From positions 3,210 through 39,147 of the forward strand of contig PKXS01000138.1 in NCBI GenBank assembly GCA_003132425.1: 35,938 nt of DNA, in the 5' to 3' direction. The stretch's first letter is position 1; the number at the start of each line of letters is the position of its first letter. Below the pieces are notes generated by a model. That model was not told the DNA's origin and searched no databases. It saw only the letters and a list, made by a program, of their open reading frames with translations. Source of the DNA: Gammaproteobacteria bacterium. GTDB taxonomy: Bacteria; Pseudomonadota; Gammaproteobacteria; Steroidobacterales; Steroidobacteraceae. Positions 15,203 to 23,331 of the stretch are shown one piece after another. A program made the translations under genes and the position numbers.

Positions 15203-16354
15203 ATGCTTGCCGTGATGCTTCGCTCCATCGGACACTTATGCTTGCTTGCCGCGCTCGCCGCCATGTATTGCGGCACGGCTTTCGCGGCGGCGGAACCGAC
15301 GGATTCCGCGCAGGCTAAGGCGAAGCTGGCCGCCGTACGCGCGCGAATATCGCAGCTCACCACCCACCTCGGAGCCGAACTTGCGCAGCGCGACGCCTTG
15401 AACGCGCGGCTGCGCGACGCGGACCTCGACATACTCTCGAAGCGCAAGCGGCTCGACGGCTTGCACGCCGCCCAGCTTGCCGGGACACGGCGACGCGCTG
15501 AGTTAAGCAACGATGAGCGCCGCAACAGCAGTGCTCTTGAGACCGAGCGCGGCATTCTGGCCGCGCAAATGCGTGCGGCCTACATGATCGGCCGGCAAGA
15601 GCAAATGAAACTATTGCTGAACCAGGGCAATCCGGCAATCGTGGGCCGCATGTTGACATACTACGGATATTTCGCTCGCGAGCGCAGCGCCGACATCGGC
15701 GCCATCCGAGAACGCGTGCTGCGGCTGCAAGCGCTGGTCGCGCAGATCGAGCAACAAACGGCGGCGTTGCAGGGCCTCGAAGAGGATGCGCGGCGTGAAA
15801 TGCTGGGCCTGGAGCAGGCGCGCGCGCAGCGCAGCGACGCGCTTGCCGCTCTCGCGCATCAAGTGACGAACGGCAACCAGCAGCTTGGGCGGCTCAAGCG
15901 CGAAGAGCAGGCCGTGGAATCCTTGGTGGCCGATCTTGCCCGCGTATTGCAGGATTTCCCGGTGGACACGCAGCAAAGCTTCGACGGGCTGCGCGGCAAA
16001 CTGCCCTGGCCGGTGCTCGGCCGATTGACGGCCCACTATCAGGAACCGCGCGCCGGGGTGATGATAGAAGCGACTCGTGGCGCCAAGGTCCGCGCCCCGT
16101 ACTTCGGCCGCGTCGTGTATGCCGATTGGCTGCAAGGTCTCGGGCTTCTGCTCATCATCGGTCATAGCGGGGGCTATTTAACTTTGTACGGGCACGTCGA
16201 GGTGCTCTATAAATCGGTCGGCGACTGGGTCGCGCCCGGCGACGTGATAGCGGCCATGAGCGATGCAAACGGCGCTCCGCCGCAGCTGTACTTTGAAATT
16301 CGCGATGGCCGTAAAACCGTCGACCCGAGAGTCTGGCTAAAGCCCAGCCCTTGA
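15203..16354 (+). CDS. envC: EnvC-like murein hydrolase activator (degenerate M23/LytM)
   Basis: A 383-residue exported protein with a signal peptide (SIGHLCLLAALAAMYCGTAFA), a long coiled coil rich in A, R, L and Q (about 35-250), and a C-terminal LytM/M23 domain (about 265-380). The zinc-site residues are largely lost: the final HFE-type motif reads LYFEIRDG, and the first motif has no histidine. This is the pattern of EnvC, which activates amidases at the septum rather than cutting murein itself. An ATG 12 bases further in is an alternative start. ctpA follows 55 bases downstream. Confidence 0.88.
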   Translation: MLAVMLRSIGHLCLLAALAAMYCGTAFAAAEPTDSAQAKAKLAAVRARISQLTTHLGAELAQRDALNARLRDADLDILSKRKRLDGLHAAQLAGTRRRAELSNDERRNSSALETERGILAAQMRAAYMIGRQEQMKLLLNQGNPAIVGRMLTYYGYFARERSADIGAIRERVLRLQALVAQIEQQTAALQGLEEDARREMLGLEQARAQRSDALAALAHQVTNGNQQLGRLKREEQAVESLVADLARVLQDFPVDTQQSFDGLRGKLPWPVLGRLTAHYQEPRAGVMIEATRGAKVRAPYFGRVVYADWLQGLGLLLIIGHSGGYLTLYGHVEVLYKSVGDWVAPGDVIAAMSDANGAPPQLYFEIRDGRKTVDPRVWLKPSP

Positions 16355-16409
16355 GCCCTCCCTGGCGGCTAGCGGCAGGACGCCGCTGCGGCGTATGCTG
16401 CGCTGATCG

Positions 16410-17660
16410 ATGATAATCAAATCTCGCAACGTTCTATGGTTGGCGGCCGGCATCGCGCTCGGTCTGTCGCTGGGGCTGGCGCACGGCGTACTGGCCGATA
16501 AGTCAGCCACCATCGGCGCTGAGCTGCCATGGCAGGATGCCCGCATGCTGGCCGAGGTGCTCGAGCGTGTAAAGAGCGACTATGTGAATCCGGTCGATGA
16601 TCATGAGCTTTTGCAGGCGGCAATCCGCGGCATGGTGTCCTCGCTGGACCCGTATTCGGCATTTTTAGACGGCGACGAGTACGACGAACTAAAAATAAGC
16701 AGTTCGGGCGAATACTCGGGCGTCGGCATTGAAGTGTCGATGGAAGACGACCAAGTCGTCGTCGTTTCGCCATTTGAGGGGTCGCCGGCGGCAGAGGCGG
16801 GCATACGAACCGGCGACGTGATAGCGACCATCGACGGAATCCCGGTGAACACCACGACTTTGTCCGACACGATCGGGCGCATGCGGGGCAAAGAGGGCAC
16901 CCTGGTCAAAATAGGGATTCTGCGTCAAGGCAGCGCGGAGCCCCTGCTGTTCACTCTCAAGCGCTCACGGGTCGAGTTGCACAGCGTGAAAGGGGAATTG
17001 CTCGAGCCCGGGTTTGGGTATGTGCGCATCGCCCAGTTCAGCGAAACCACCGGCGATGACCTGGAAAGCGCGCTTAAGGATCTACGTAAGCGCAACGGCG
17101 CGCCGCTCAAAGGCCTGGTGCTCGATCTGCGCAATAACCCCGGTGGCGTTCTCGAGGCGGCGGTCTATGTCGCGGACGCGTTTCTGGATAAGGGCGTCAT
17201 TGTGACCGCAAAGGGCCGTACGCCCGAGTCGAAATTTGAAATGGACGCGACGCCCGGGGATGACCTTAACGGAGCGCCGATCGTCGTGTTGGTCAACGGG
17301 GGGTCCGCCTCGGCGGCCGAAATCGTCGCCGGGGCTCTGAAAGATCACCATCGCGCGACACTCATGGGGCGCACCACCTTCGGCAAGGGGTCCGTGCAAA
17401 CGGTCATGCCGTTGTCGGACGATCGCGCCATCAAGTTGACGACCTCGCTCTACTACACCCCCTCGGGAGTATCCATCAATCACAGAGGCATCGCTCCCGA
17501 CATCGAGCTGCCCCGCGAGCCAACCCCGCCAACGGCACCGGTGCCCGCCGACGCACCCTTGCAGCAGCGCGATCCGGAGGTGAAGCGGGCACTGCAGGAG
17601 CTGAAGGCGCCGACCGTCCCCCGCAGTGGGTCGGTAACCGCTTCGGTTCTTTTAAGATAG
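16410..17660 (+). CDS. ctpA: Carboxy-terminal processing peptidase CtpA (S41)
   Basis: A 416-residue periplasmic serine protease. An N-terminal signal or anchor (about 5-29) is followed by a cap helix, a PDZ domain (about 100-185, EYSGVGIEVSMEDDQ onward) and the S41 catalytic core. The Ser/Lys dyad is S301 in NGGSASAAEIVAGAL and K326 in TFGKGSVQT, with the normal spacing of 25. The carboxylate-binding region LVLDLRNNPGG is intact. CtpA trims lipoproteins and murein hydrolases in other Gram-negatives. The envC-ctpA order is the usual gammaproteobacterial one. Confidence 0.95.
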   Translation: MIIKSRNVLWLAAGIALGLSLGLAHGVLADKSATIGAELPWQDARMLAEVLERVKSDYVNPVDDHELLQAAIRGMVSSLDPYSAFLDGDEYDELKISSSGEYSGVGIEVSMEDDQVVVVSPFEGSPAAEAGIRTGDVIATIDGIPVNTTTLSDTIGRMRGKEGTLVKIGILRQGSAEPLLFTLKRSRVELHSVKGELLEPGFGYVRIAQFSETTGDDLESALKDLRKRNGAPLKGLVLDLRNNPGGVLEAAVYVADAFLDKGVIVTAKGRTPESKFEMDATPGDDLNGAPIVVLVNGGSASAAEIVAGALKDHHRATLMGRTTFGKGSVQTVMPLSDDRAIKLTTSLYYTPSGVSINHRGIAPDIELPREPTPPTAPVPADAPLQQRDPEVKRALQELKAPTVPRSGSVTASVLLR

Positions 17661-17664
17661 CGTC

Positions 17665-18663
17665 GTGCGAAGCACCAGATCCATCGAAATATTGTGCTTG
17701 GCGCTGGCCACCCTGGTGCTCGTTTGGTCGCGCGCGCTGAGCGCGCAGCTATGGCCGGTGCTCGGCCTGCTGGGGATATTCGCCGCGGCTATCGTGGTAT
17801 TTCGCGCCCGCCGGTTCTTCCCGCACCGTTCCAGAACCAAGCTGCTCATCGAGTCTTGGTCCATGCTGATCTTCATCACCGGCGTGTTGTGGTTCAGCGG
17901 AAAAAGCTCCAGCCCGCTGCTGAACCTGTACTTACTTCCCATCATCTTGAGCGCGCTCACCCTCGGGCGGATGATCACGCTGCTGCAAGTAGCCGTAATT
18001 TGCATCTGCCACCTGCTGCTGGCCGCGGCGACGCCGGGAATCGACGTGATATCGCTGACGTATGCCAGCAGCGCGGTGGGCCAACTCGCGCCCTTCTTAT
18101 TGGTGGCGTATCTCACGACCACGCTGTCCGCCGACATTACGGAAGCCCGTGAACGCATCGAGAACCTGGCCCAAACCGACCCGCTCACGGGGCTTTTCAA
18201 TCTACGCATGTTCAACGAGATATGGCAGCGCGCGCACGGCACGGCCGAGCGAGACCGAAGCGTGTACGCATTGCTGCTGATCGACATGGACCGGCTCAAG
18301 GATATCAACGATTCCTTCGGCCATGATGCGGGCAACAGCGCCATTACGCTGGTCGCGCAGTGCCTGCAAAGGAGCATCCGCGCCACGGATTCTGCTGCCC
18401 GCTTCGGCGGCGATGAGTTTGCGGTCCTTCTGCCGGGCGCTTCGCCCGAAATTGCCGACGCCGTGATCAAACGCGTGCGGCACAACGTGTTCAAGACTAC
18501 GCTCGACCTTCGGTCCCGCATGATTCGTTGCAGCGTGAGCATCGGCGTGGTCAACTACCCGAAGGACGGCCGCGACATGCGTGAACTGCTAAGCATTGCC
18601 GATCGCAATATGTATCGCGACAAGGAATTGCGACGTGCGCCCGGCGCTGAAGCGAATGCCTGA
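17665..18663 (+). CDS. Diguanylate cyclase (GGDEF) with membrane sensor region
   Basis: A 332-residue inner-membrane protein. Five or so hydrophobic segments (about 8-45, 60-78, 85-120 and 130-152) form an uncharacterised membrane input domain. A short coiled linker leads into a GGDEF domain from about 165. The A-site GGDEF (248-252) is intact, and RATD (239-242), five residues before it, is a complete product-inhibition I-site, so it should make c-di-GMP and be feedback inhibited. TDPLTGLFNLR is the canonical domain start. The start is GTG, 4 bases after the ctpA stop, so it probably belongs to the same transcript. Confidence 0.92.
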   Translation: MRSTRSIEILCLALATLVLVWSRALSAQLWPVLGLLGIFAAAIVVFRARRFFPHRSRTKLLIESWSMLIFITGVLWFSGKSSSPLLNLYLLPIILSALTLGRMITLLQVAVICICHLLLAAATPGIDVISLTYASSAVGQLAPFLLVAYLTTTLSADITEARERIENLAQTDPLTGLFNLRMFNEIWQRAHGTAERDRSVYALLLIDMDRLKDINDSFGHDAGNSAITLVAQCLQRSIRATDSAARFGGDEFAVLLPGASPEIADAVIKRVRHNVFKTTLDLRSRMIRCSVSIGVVNYPKDGRDMRELLSIADRNMYRDKELRRAPGAEANA

Positions 18664-18788
18664 CGCGCCTTTAATGGGAATTAGCGGGGAATAATGGCAA
18701 AGTAAGCGATGGATCACGCCGCGCCGCGATTTACACGTGCTTAGCTAAACTTAACTTGAGTCAAATCCACCAAGACATAGAGAAGGCA

Positions 18789-19652
18789 ATGGGGTCAACC
18801 AATCGAGGGCGCGCGGCGCTGGTTCAGGCGGCTGCGGGCATGCTTCTGGGTCTGTTGGCGTTTCAGGCGGCAGCGACGCCGGCGCGCGATCCGAAGCTCA
18901 AGTCGAGCTCGGTCTTCATCGTCGATCAAAGCGATTCCTCCGTCATCTATGCCCGTCATTCGGATGTCGCGATGCCCATTGCTTCGATCACCAAATTGAT
19001 GACCGCATTGGTCGTTCTCGACGCCAAGCAGCCGCTGGATGAGCCGATCCGGATCACGCGAGCCGACCGGCAATTGCCGAGAGGCGGGACTTCGCGCCTC
19101 AGCGTGGGGAGCGTCTTGACCCGCGGCGATCTGATGCACCTGGCCCTGATGTCATCCGAGAATCATGCGGCGCATGCCTTGGGGACCAATTATCCGGGCG
19201 GAATCGAGGCAATGGTGAGCGCCATGAACGCGAAAGCCGCGGCCCTCGGCATGAGCAGCGCCCATTTTGTCGACCCAACTGGCTTGTCGAGCCAAAATGT
19301 GGCCAGCCCCGAGGACCTGTCCAAGCTGGTGATCGCCGCTTCGCACAATCCCACCATACGGGAGTATTCGACCGATCCGCAGTATTCGGTGCGGATTCAG
19401 CGGCGGCTGGTCGAATTCCGCAACACGGACAATTTGGTGGCCAATCCGACTTGGAACATCGTCGTGCAGAAAACCGGCTATATCGCCGAGGCCGGCAAGT
19501 GCCTGGTAATGGAAGCCATCATCGAGGGCCGGTCAGTGGTCATCGTGCTGCTCGACTCTCTTGGCAAGTACACTCGCGTCGCCGATGCCAAGCGCATCAA
19601 GACTTGGATGGAGACCAGCACCGCGGGGCGTGTTCAGGTGTCGATGCGCTGA
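18789..19652 (+). CDS. pbpG: D-alanyl-D-alanine endopeptidase, PBP7/PbpG family
   Basis: A 287-residue secreted S11 peptidase with a signal peptide (about 8-30). All three active-site motifs are intact: SITK (66-69), SEN (123-125) and KTG (228-230). PBP7-type enzymes cut D-Ala-mDAP cross-links. VDPTGLSSQNVASPEDLSKL is a family hallmark. The ATG at 18789 gives a compact signal peptide; an in-frame TTG at 18756 would add 11 residues. The 125 bases between it and the cyclase stop hold no obvious terminator. The gene converges on the TonB receptor. Confidence 0.88.
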   Translation: MGSTNRGRAALVQAAAGMLLGLLAFQAAATPARDPKLKSSSVFIVDQSDSSVIYARHSDVAMPIASITKLMTALVVLDAKQPLDEPIRITRADRQLPRGGTSRLSVGSVLTRGDLMHLALMSSENHAAHALGTNYPGGIEAMVSAMNAKAAALGMSSAHFVDPTGLSSQNVASPEDLSKLVIAASHNPTIREYSTDPQYSVRIQRRLVEFRNTDNLVANPTWNIVVQKTGYIAEAGKCLVMEAIIEGRSVVIVLLDSLGKYTRVADAKRIKTWMETSTAGRVQVSMR

Positions 19653-19671
19653 GGGCGGGCGCTCCGTTTCG

Positions 19672-21801
19672 CTAATAGTGAACGGTGAAGTGAACACCCC
19701 AATTGAGGGGTTCGCCGAGTTGCGTGTAAAGCTGATTGGGGAAGTTCGGCGGCACATCGCCGAAGTAAAAACCGCGCACCGTGTAGTCCTTATTGAGCAG
19801 ATTTCGACCCCACAAATACACCTCGTAACGCGGCGTTTCCCACCCCAGTTTGGCATTCACCAGACCGTACGGGCGGGAAGTAGTCCAATTCGGCGGCAAG
19901 TCATAGTAGAACGAGCCCATGCCGGTCACATCCAGCCGCGCAAACGGGCCGCGCGGATCCCGCCAAGTCGCATTGAGCGCGGCCTGCCAAGGAGGGGCAT
20001 TCGGCAGTTCGCGATTTGGAAACACGACGCCGTCTTGCACGAATCCGCGATACAGCGTCTGGAGCAAGCCCAGTGAGCCGCCGACCTCGAGCTTCTGCGT
20101 GGCTCGCCACTCGAGCGTGCTTTCCAATCCATAGTTGTAGCCGGATTTTGCATTCCCGGTATAAAAGATGAACGTGTCGGGATTATCCGGAACCAACTGT
20201 TCCCCGGTCAGTAGTTGTTCCGAGTGGCGCACCATATAGAACAGCGACGTCTGTATCGCCACACTGCCGCCGGCCGGTTGCGCTTTGTACCCGATCTCGT
20301 AGTTCAAGTCGTATTCCGGACCGAAAAGCAATTGGTTCGCGGGCAACCCCGCGCTCAAGTTGAAGCCCCCCGCCTTGTAGCCGCGGGAGATCAGCGCGTA
20401 GATCTGCTGGCCTTTGGCGATGGTGTAGTCCAGCGAGGCGTGGCCGCCCCAGAGATTGTCTTCCGGATCGAACAGGTTGGCCGTCGTCGGCGCGTCGAGA
20501 TTCGTAGTGTCATCGTCATAGTGCGTCGTGCGGCGCTCCCCGCGCAGGCCGACGGACCAACGCGCCCGAGTCCCGAGATCGCCGTCGAGCTGGCCGTAAA
20601 GCGCGCTGTTCAAGGCGTGATACTGACTTTGTATGACAGTCAAGCTGGTGGAATTCTGCGTCGCATCGTATGGATCCACATAGACTCCGGCGCTGGTGTC
20701 GCTCAAGCCCTCGCGCAGCTGAGACGCATAGGCTCCGAAAAGCCAGGATAGACCGTGTGGGGGCGTGACCCCGAGGCGCATCTCAAGACTGCGGGTCGAG
20801 CGGTGCCGGATCTGGTACTCGGTGTAATTATAGGTGTACGGCGCCCAAAGAACGGGGTTGCCCCAGTCGCCGTCATATCCGTAGTTGATCACCGAGTCGG
20901 CATAAGTCGCGATCGTCGTCAGGGTTGCCGGCCCGATGCCGCTATAGGTCGAGTGCGCGGAGATCCCGGTGGAATACTGACGGTCAACGCTGGGGTTGTC
21001 GGATTCCGTGACGCGCGTGTTGTCGATCGACCAGGCGTCATACCCATTGTCGATCTGCACCCGGAATACCGTCAGGTCCACGCGCCATTGATCGCTGGGC
21101 TCATAGCGCCACTTGCCGCGCACGGTAAGCTCGTTGCGATTGTCGGTATTATCGCGAGCAAGATACGCATTGTGGTAAAAGCCGTCGCTCGTGTACTGCT
21201 GCACTGCGAGTCGGAAGGCCGAGTCCAGCGCGGTTATGGGGCCGGTGATGACAGCGCCGTAGGAATGCTCGCCGTAGTCTCCGGCGTCCATCTCCACCCG
21301 GCCGCCGAAAGTGTCGGACGGCTCGGCGCTTTTGACGTAGATAAGTCCGGCGAGCGCATTCGCCCCGTAAAGAGTGCCTTGGGGACCCCGCAGCACCTCA
21401 ATATGATCCACGTCGAACAACGTCGCGGCTCCGCCCAGCCCGCTGAAATCGATGTCGTCGATCAGAAAACCCACCGACGGGTTTGGTGCGCCTTGATACT
21501 GCTGCAGCTCGCCGATGCCGCGAATTTGGAAATATCTCGGCAGGGACGTATCGCCGGCCCAATTAAGGTTCGGCACCAACGCCATCACGTCCTCAAAATT
21601 TTGCTGCCCGGCGTCGCGCAAGGTCGCCGCATTCAACACGGAGACGCTGCCGGGCAATTCAGTCAGCGGAACCGGCCGGAGGGTGGCCGTGACGATGATT
21701 TCGTCCAGCTGCGTGTCGCTGCTGGTCGCATCGGCGCTGATTGGGGACGACGCCCCCATGGCCGCAAATAGGCTGATCAAGGCAATGACATTTCTAACCA
21801 C
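19672..21801 (-). CDS. TonB-dependent outer-membrane receptor under THI-element control
   Basis: A 709-residue protein with a signal peptide (NVIALISLFAAMGASSPISA), a TonB-box-like segment (DEIIVTAT), a plug domain (about 45-150, including IRGIGE and VLRGPQGTLYGANALAGLIY) and a 22-strand-type barrel ending in an aromatic residue (FTVHY). General sequence is that of the CirA/FecA-like family. It starts at GTG immediately after a TPP riboswitch, so its substrate is most likely thiamine or a thiamine precursor; riboswitch-controlled receptors of this kind were predicted in earlier comparative work (recalled). The Shine-Dalgarno sequence is part of the aptamer. Confidence 0.92.
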   Translation of the reverse strand: MVRNVIALISLFAAMGASSPISADATSSDTQLDEIIVTATLRPVPLTELPGSVSVLNAATLRDAGQQNFEDVMALVPNLNWAGDTSLPRYFQIRGIGELQQYQGAPNPSVGFLIDDIDFSGLGGAATLFDVDHIEVLRGPQGTLYGANALAGLIYVKSAEPSDTFGGRVEMDAGDYGEHSYGAVITGPITALDSAFRLAVQQYTSDGFYHNAYLARDNTDNRNELTVRGKWRYEPSDQWRVDLTVFRVQIDNGYDAWSIDNTRVTESDNPSVDRQYSTGISAHSTYSGIGPATLTTIATYADSVINYGYDGDWGNPVLWAPYTYNYTEYQIRHRSTRSLEMRLGVTPPHGLSWLFGAYASQLREGLSDTSAGVYVDPYDATQNSTSLTVIQSQYHALNSALYGQLDGDLGTRARWSVGLRGERRTTHYDDDTTNLDAPTTANLFDPEDNLWGGHASLDYTIAKGQQIYALISRGYKAGGFNLSAGLPANQLLFGPEYDLNYEIGYKAQPAGGSVAIQTSLFYMVRHSEQLLTGEQLVPDNPDTFIFYTGNAKSGYNYGLESTLEWRATQKLEVGGSLGLLQTLYRGFVQDGVVFPNRELPNAPPWQAALNATWRDPRGPFARLDVTGMGSFYYDLPPNWTTSRPYGLVNAKLGWETPRYEVYLWGRNLLNKDYTVRGFYFGDVPPNFPNQLYTQLGEPLNWGVHFTVHY

Positions 21802-21802
21802 G

Positions 21803-21902
21803 CTCCCTCCGCCGGTACTAGCCGGATCAGGTTCAATGGGTTCGCAGGTGAGCGCGCACTCGCGCCGCCGGCGTCTCAGGCCCTAAAGGCCACCCCAGCA
21901 AG
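21803..21902 (-). promoter_or_regulatory. TPP riboswitch (THI element)
   Basis: Read on the minus strand it has the conserved THI blocks in order: GGGGTGGCC (21896-21888), CTGAGA (21879-21874), a variable GC-rich P3 arm, then GAACCTGATCCGG followed by CTAGTACCGGCGGAGGGA (21834-21804). The last block is almost canonical. GGAGGGAG at 21810-21803 doubles as the Shine-Dalgarno sequence for the GTG at 21801, and GCT before GGGG (21899-21897) can pair with AGC (21804-21802) as a short P1. TPP binding should therefore hide the ribosome site and shut off the receptor. No terminator hairpin lies between aptamer and gene, so control is translational. Confidence 0.95.
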
Positions 21903-21915
21903 AATCAAGACTGTA

Positions 21916-22305
21916 TCACGATTGAATCAGGAACCGGACGGCGCCCACGATGCCGCCCACCAGCAGAATGACCATGGGTAGGAAGGTGAGCCCGTAGCCT
22001 ACATGGCGTTTTGCGGGGTCCTTCACATAGCCGGCGGCGAAGATTTCCCTGCCGATCAAATAGACCACCCCGAGCGCCGCGGCGATGGCGGGATTGAAGT
22101 AGCGGCTGAACAGGTACAATGCGGGAACGAAGACGATCAATTGTTCCAGGGTATTTTGTTGCACTCGGAAGTAGCGCTCGAAAGTCTCGTTTCCGGTGAT
22201 TGCCGGCGCTTTGACGCCGAAGCGCGTCCGCGCCCTCGCGACCTTGATTCCGAAGATCAAAAACTGCAGAAGTGCGAGCGCAGTCACGATATCGACATAA
22301 GCCAT
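21916..22305 (-). CDS. MAPEG-family membrane protein
   Basis: A 129-residue protein with four hydrophobic segments (about 5-22, 53-70, 73-92 and 107-127) and the MAPEG-type motif FERYFRVQQNTLEQLIVFVP, where the ERxxRxxxN-like helix binds glutathione in eukaryotic members. The bacterial role is unclear. The ATG at 22305 starts the conserved domain; the frame is open much further upstream, but that part crosses into the divergent gene. Its stop is only about 14 bases before the TPP riboswitch, so the receptor promoter may lie inside this gene or the two may share a transcript. Confidence 0.82.
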   Translation of the reverse strand: MAYVDIVTALALLQFLIFGIKVARARTRFGVKAPAITGNETFERYFRVQQNTLEQLIVFVPALYLFSRYFNPAIAAALGVVYLIGREIFAAGYVKDPAKRHVGYGLTFLPMVILLVGGIVGAVRFLIQS

Positions 22306-22401
22306 GGATGTTCTCCCGCGGTTATCGGATTCTAGCACCGCGTCGCGTGGTACTTTCCAACAGGCGCGGCAACGCAATCGCACAAGAGGCTCGAAATCTG
22401 C

Positions 22402-22917
22402 ATGGGAAATCCCCGTAAATCCACTCGATCCGGCACTCGCGGGTATGCTCACCTGGTAGAGGTGGACGTGCCGGTCTCGCGAGTCTGGCGTGCCTTGACC
22501 GATCCTGCCTTGATTCGCATATGGTCCGGCCAAGAAGCGCAGATAGATCCGCGCGAGGGAGGCCTTTATCTCCTTGGCAAACGCAATGCGGGCGGCCGTG
22601 AAGCGCACATCGATATCTTCGACGTCAATCGGCGCCTGCGCCTGATCTACCTGCGCGACCGAGACTCTCCGCCCAGCGACAGCGCCATCGTCGACGATTT
22701 TCTCCTCGATGTGCGCAAAGGCGAAGGAACGACGTCCCTGCGGCTGCTAGGTTCAGGCGTTTCCGACGCGCCCGCCTGGGACAAACACTATGTCCGGCTG
22801 CGCATGGCATGGGAGCGATTTCTGGCGCGAATCAAGGTCACCGTCGAAAGGCCGCCGCCTGTGAAGAAGCCCAGAGTCGAACCCAAGGATCCGCCGCTGC
22901 CGGGACTGGATTACTGA
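22402..22917 (+). CDS. SRPBCC/AHSA1-like domain protein
   Basis: A 171-residue cytoplasmic protein. The opening strand HLVEVDVPVSRVWRALTDPALIRIWSG is the usual start of the SRPBCC (START-like) fold, and FDVNRRLRLIYLRD and the C-terminal helix YVRLRMAWERFLARI complete it. Such domains bind hydrophobic ligands in a deep cavity or act as activator-like proteins; no specific ligand can be read here. A proline- and lysine-rich tail follows from about 148. It is divergent from the MAPEG gene and 13 bases upstream of the next gene. Confidence 0.72.
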   Translation: MGNPRKSTRSGTRGYAHLVEVDVPVSRVWRALTDPALIRIWSGQEAQIDPREGGLYLLGKRNAGGREAHIDIFDVNRRLRLIYLRDRDSPPSDSAIVDDFLLDVRKGEGTTSLRLLGSGVSDAPAWDKHYVRLRMAWERFLARIKVTVERPPPVKKPRVEPKDPPLPGLDY

Positions 22918-22930
22918 TGTAGGATGCATC

Positions 22931-23305
22931 ATGCTCGGTTTTCTCATTCGCGCAGGCATCGTGGCTCTCGGCCTGTGGCTTGCGACCATCTGGGTTCACG
23001 GCGTCTTCATCGACACTCCTGCTACCTTGATTCTCGCGGGTGTGCTGTTGGGAATCGTCAATTCCACCGTCCGGCCGATCGCCATCGTGCTGACCTTGCC
23101 GATGACCATAGTGACTCTCGGCCTATTTCTATTGGTGATCAACGCCGCGATGGTGGCCCTCGTGGCGTGGATGTTGCCCGGTATGCACGTGGCGGGTTTT
23201 GGGCCGGCGTTTTGGACCGCGGTAATCGTGAGCCTGGTTAGTATCGTGGGTTCGTGGTTCGTCGGCTCCAAGGGCAACGTCGAAGTGATCGTGAAGCGCC
23301 GCTGA
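22931..23305 (+). CDS. YvlD/phage-holin-superfamily membrane protein
   Basis: A 124-residue protein with four membrane segments (about 3-25, 30-46, 50-75 and 90-112) and the motif GIVNSTVRPIAIVLTLPMTI followed by VTLGLFLLVINAAMV, which defines the PF04020 (YvlD, mycobacterial-4TM holin-like) family. The function is unknown; despite the holin name these are chromosomal envelope proteins. It probably forms an operon with the SRPBCC gene. Confidence 0.8.
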   Translation: MLGFLIRAGIVALGLWLATIWVHGVFIDTPATLILAGVLLGIVNSTVRPIAIVLTLPMTIVTLGLFLLVINAAMVALVAWMLPGMHVAGFGPAFWTAVIVSLVSIVGSWFVGSKGNVEVIVKRR

Positions 23306-23331
23306 CTTGAGCGTTCCGAAAGCGCGATCGC

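Noticed and set aside
22306-22608. N-terminal extension of the MAPEG frame
   Set aside because: It crosses into the divergent SRPBCC gene, and the conserved domain begins at the ATG at 22305.
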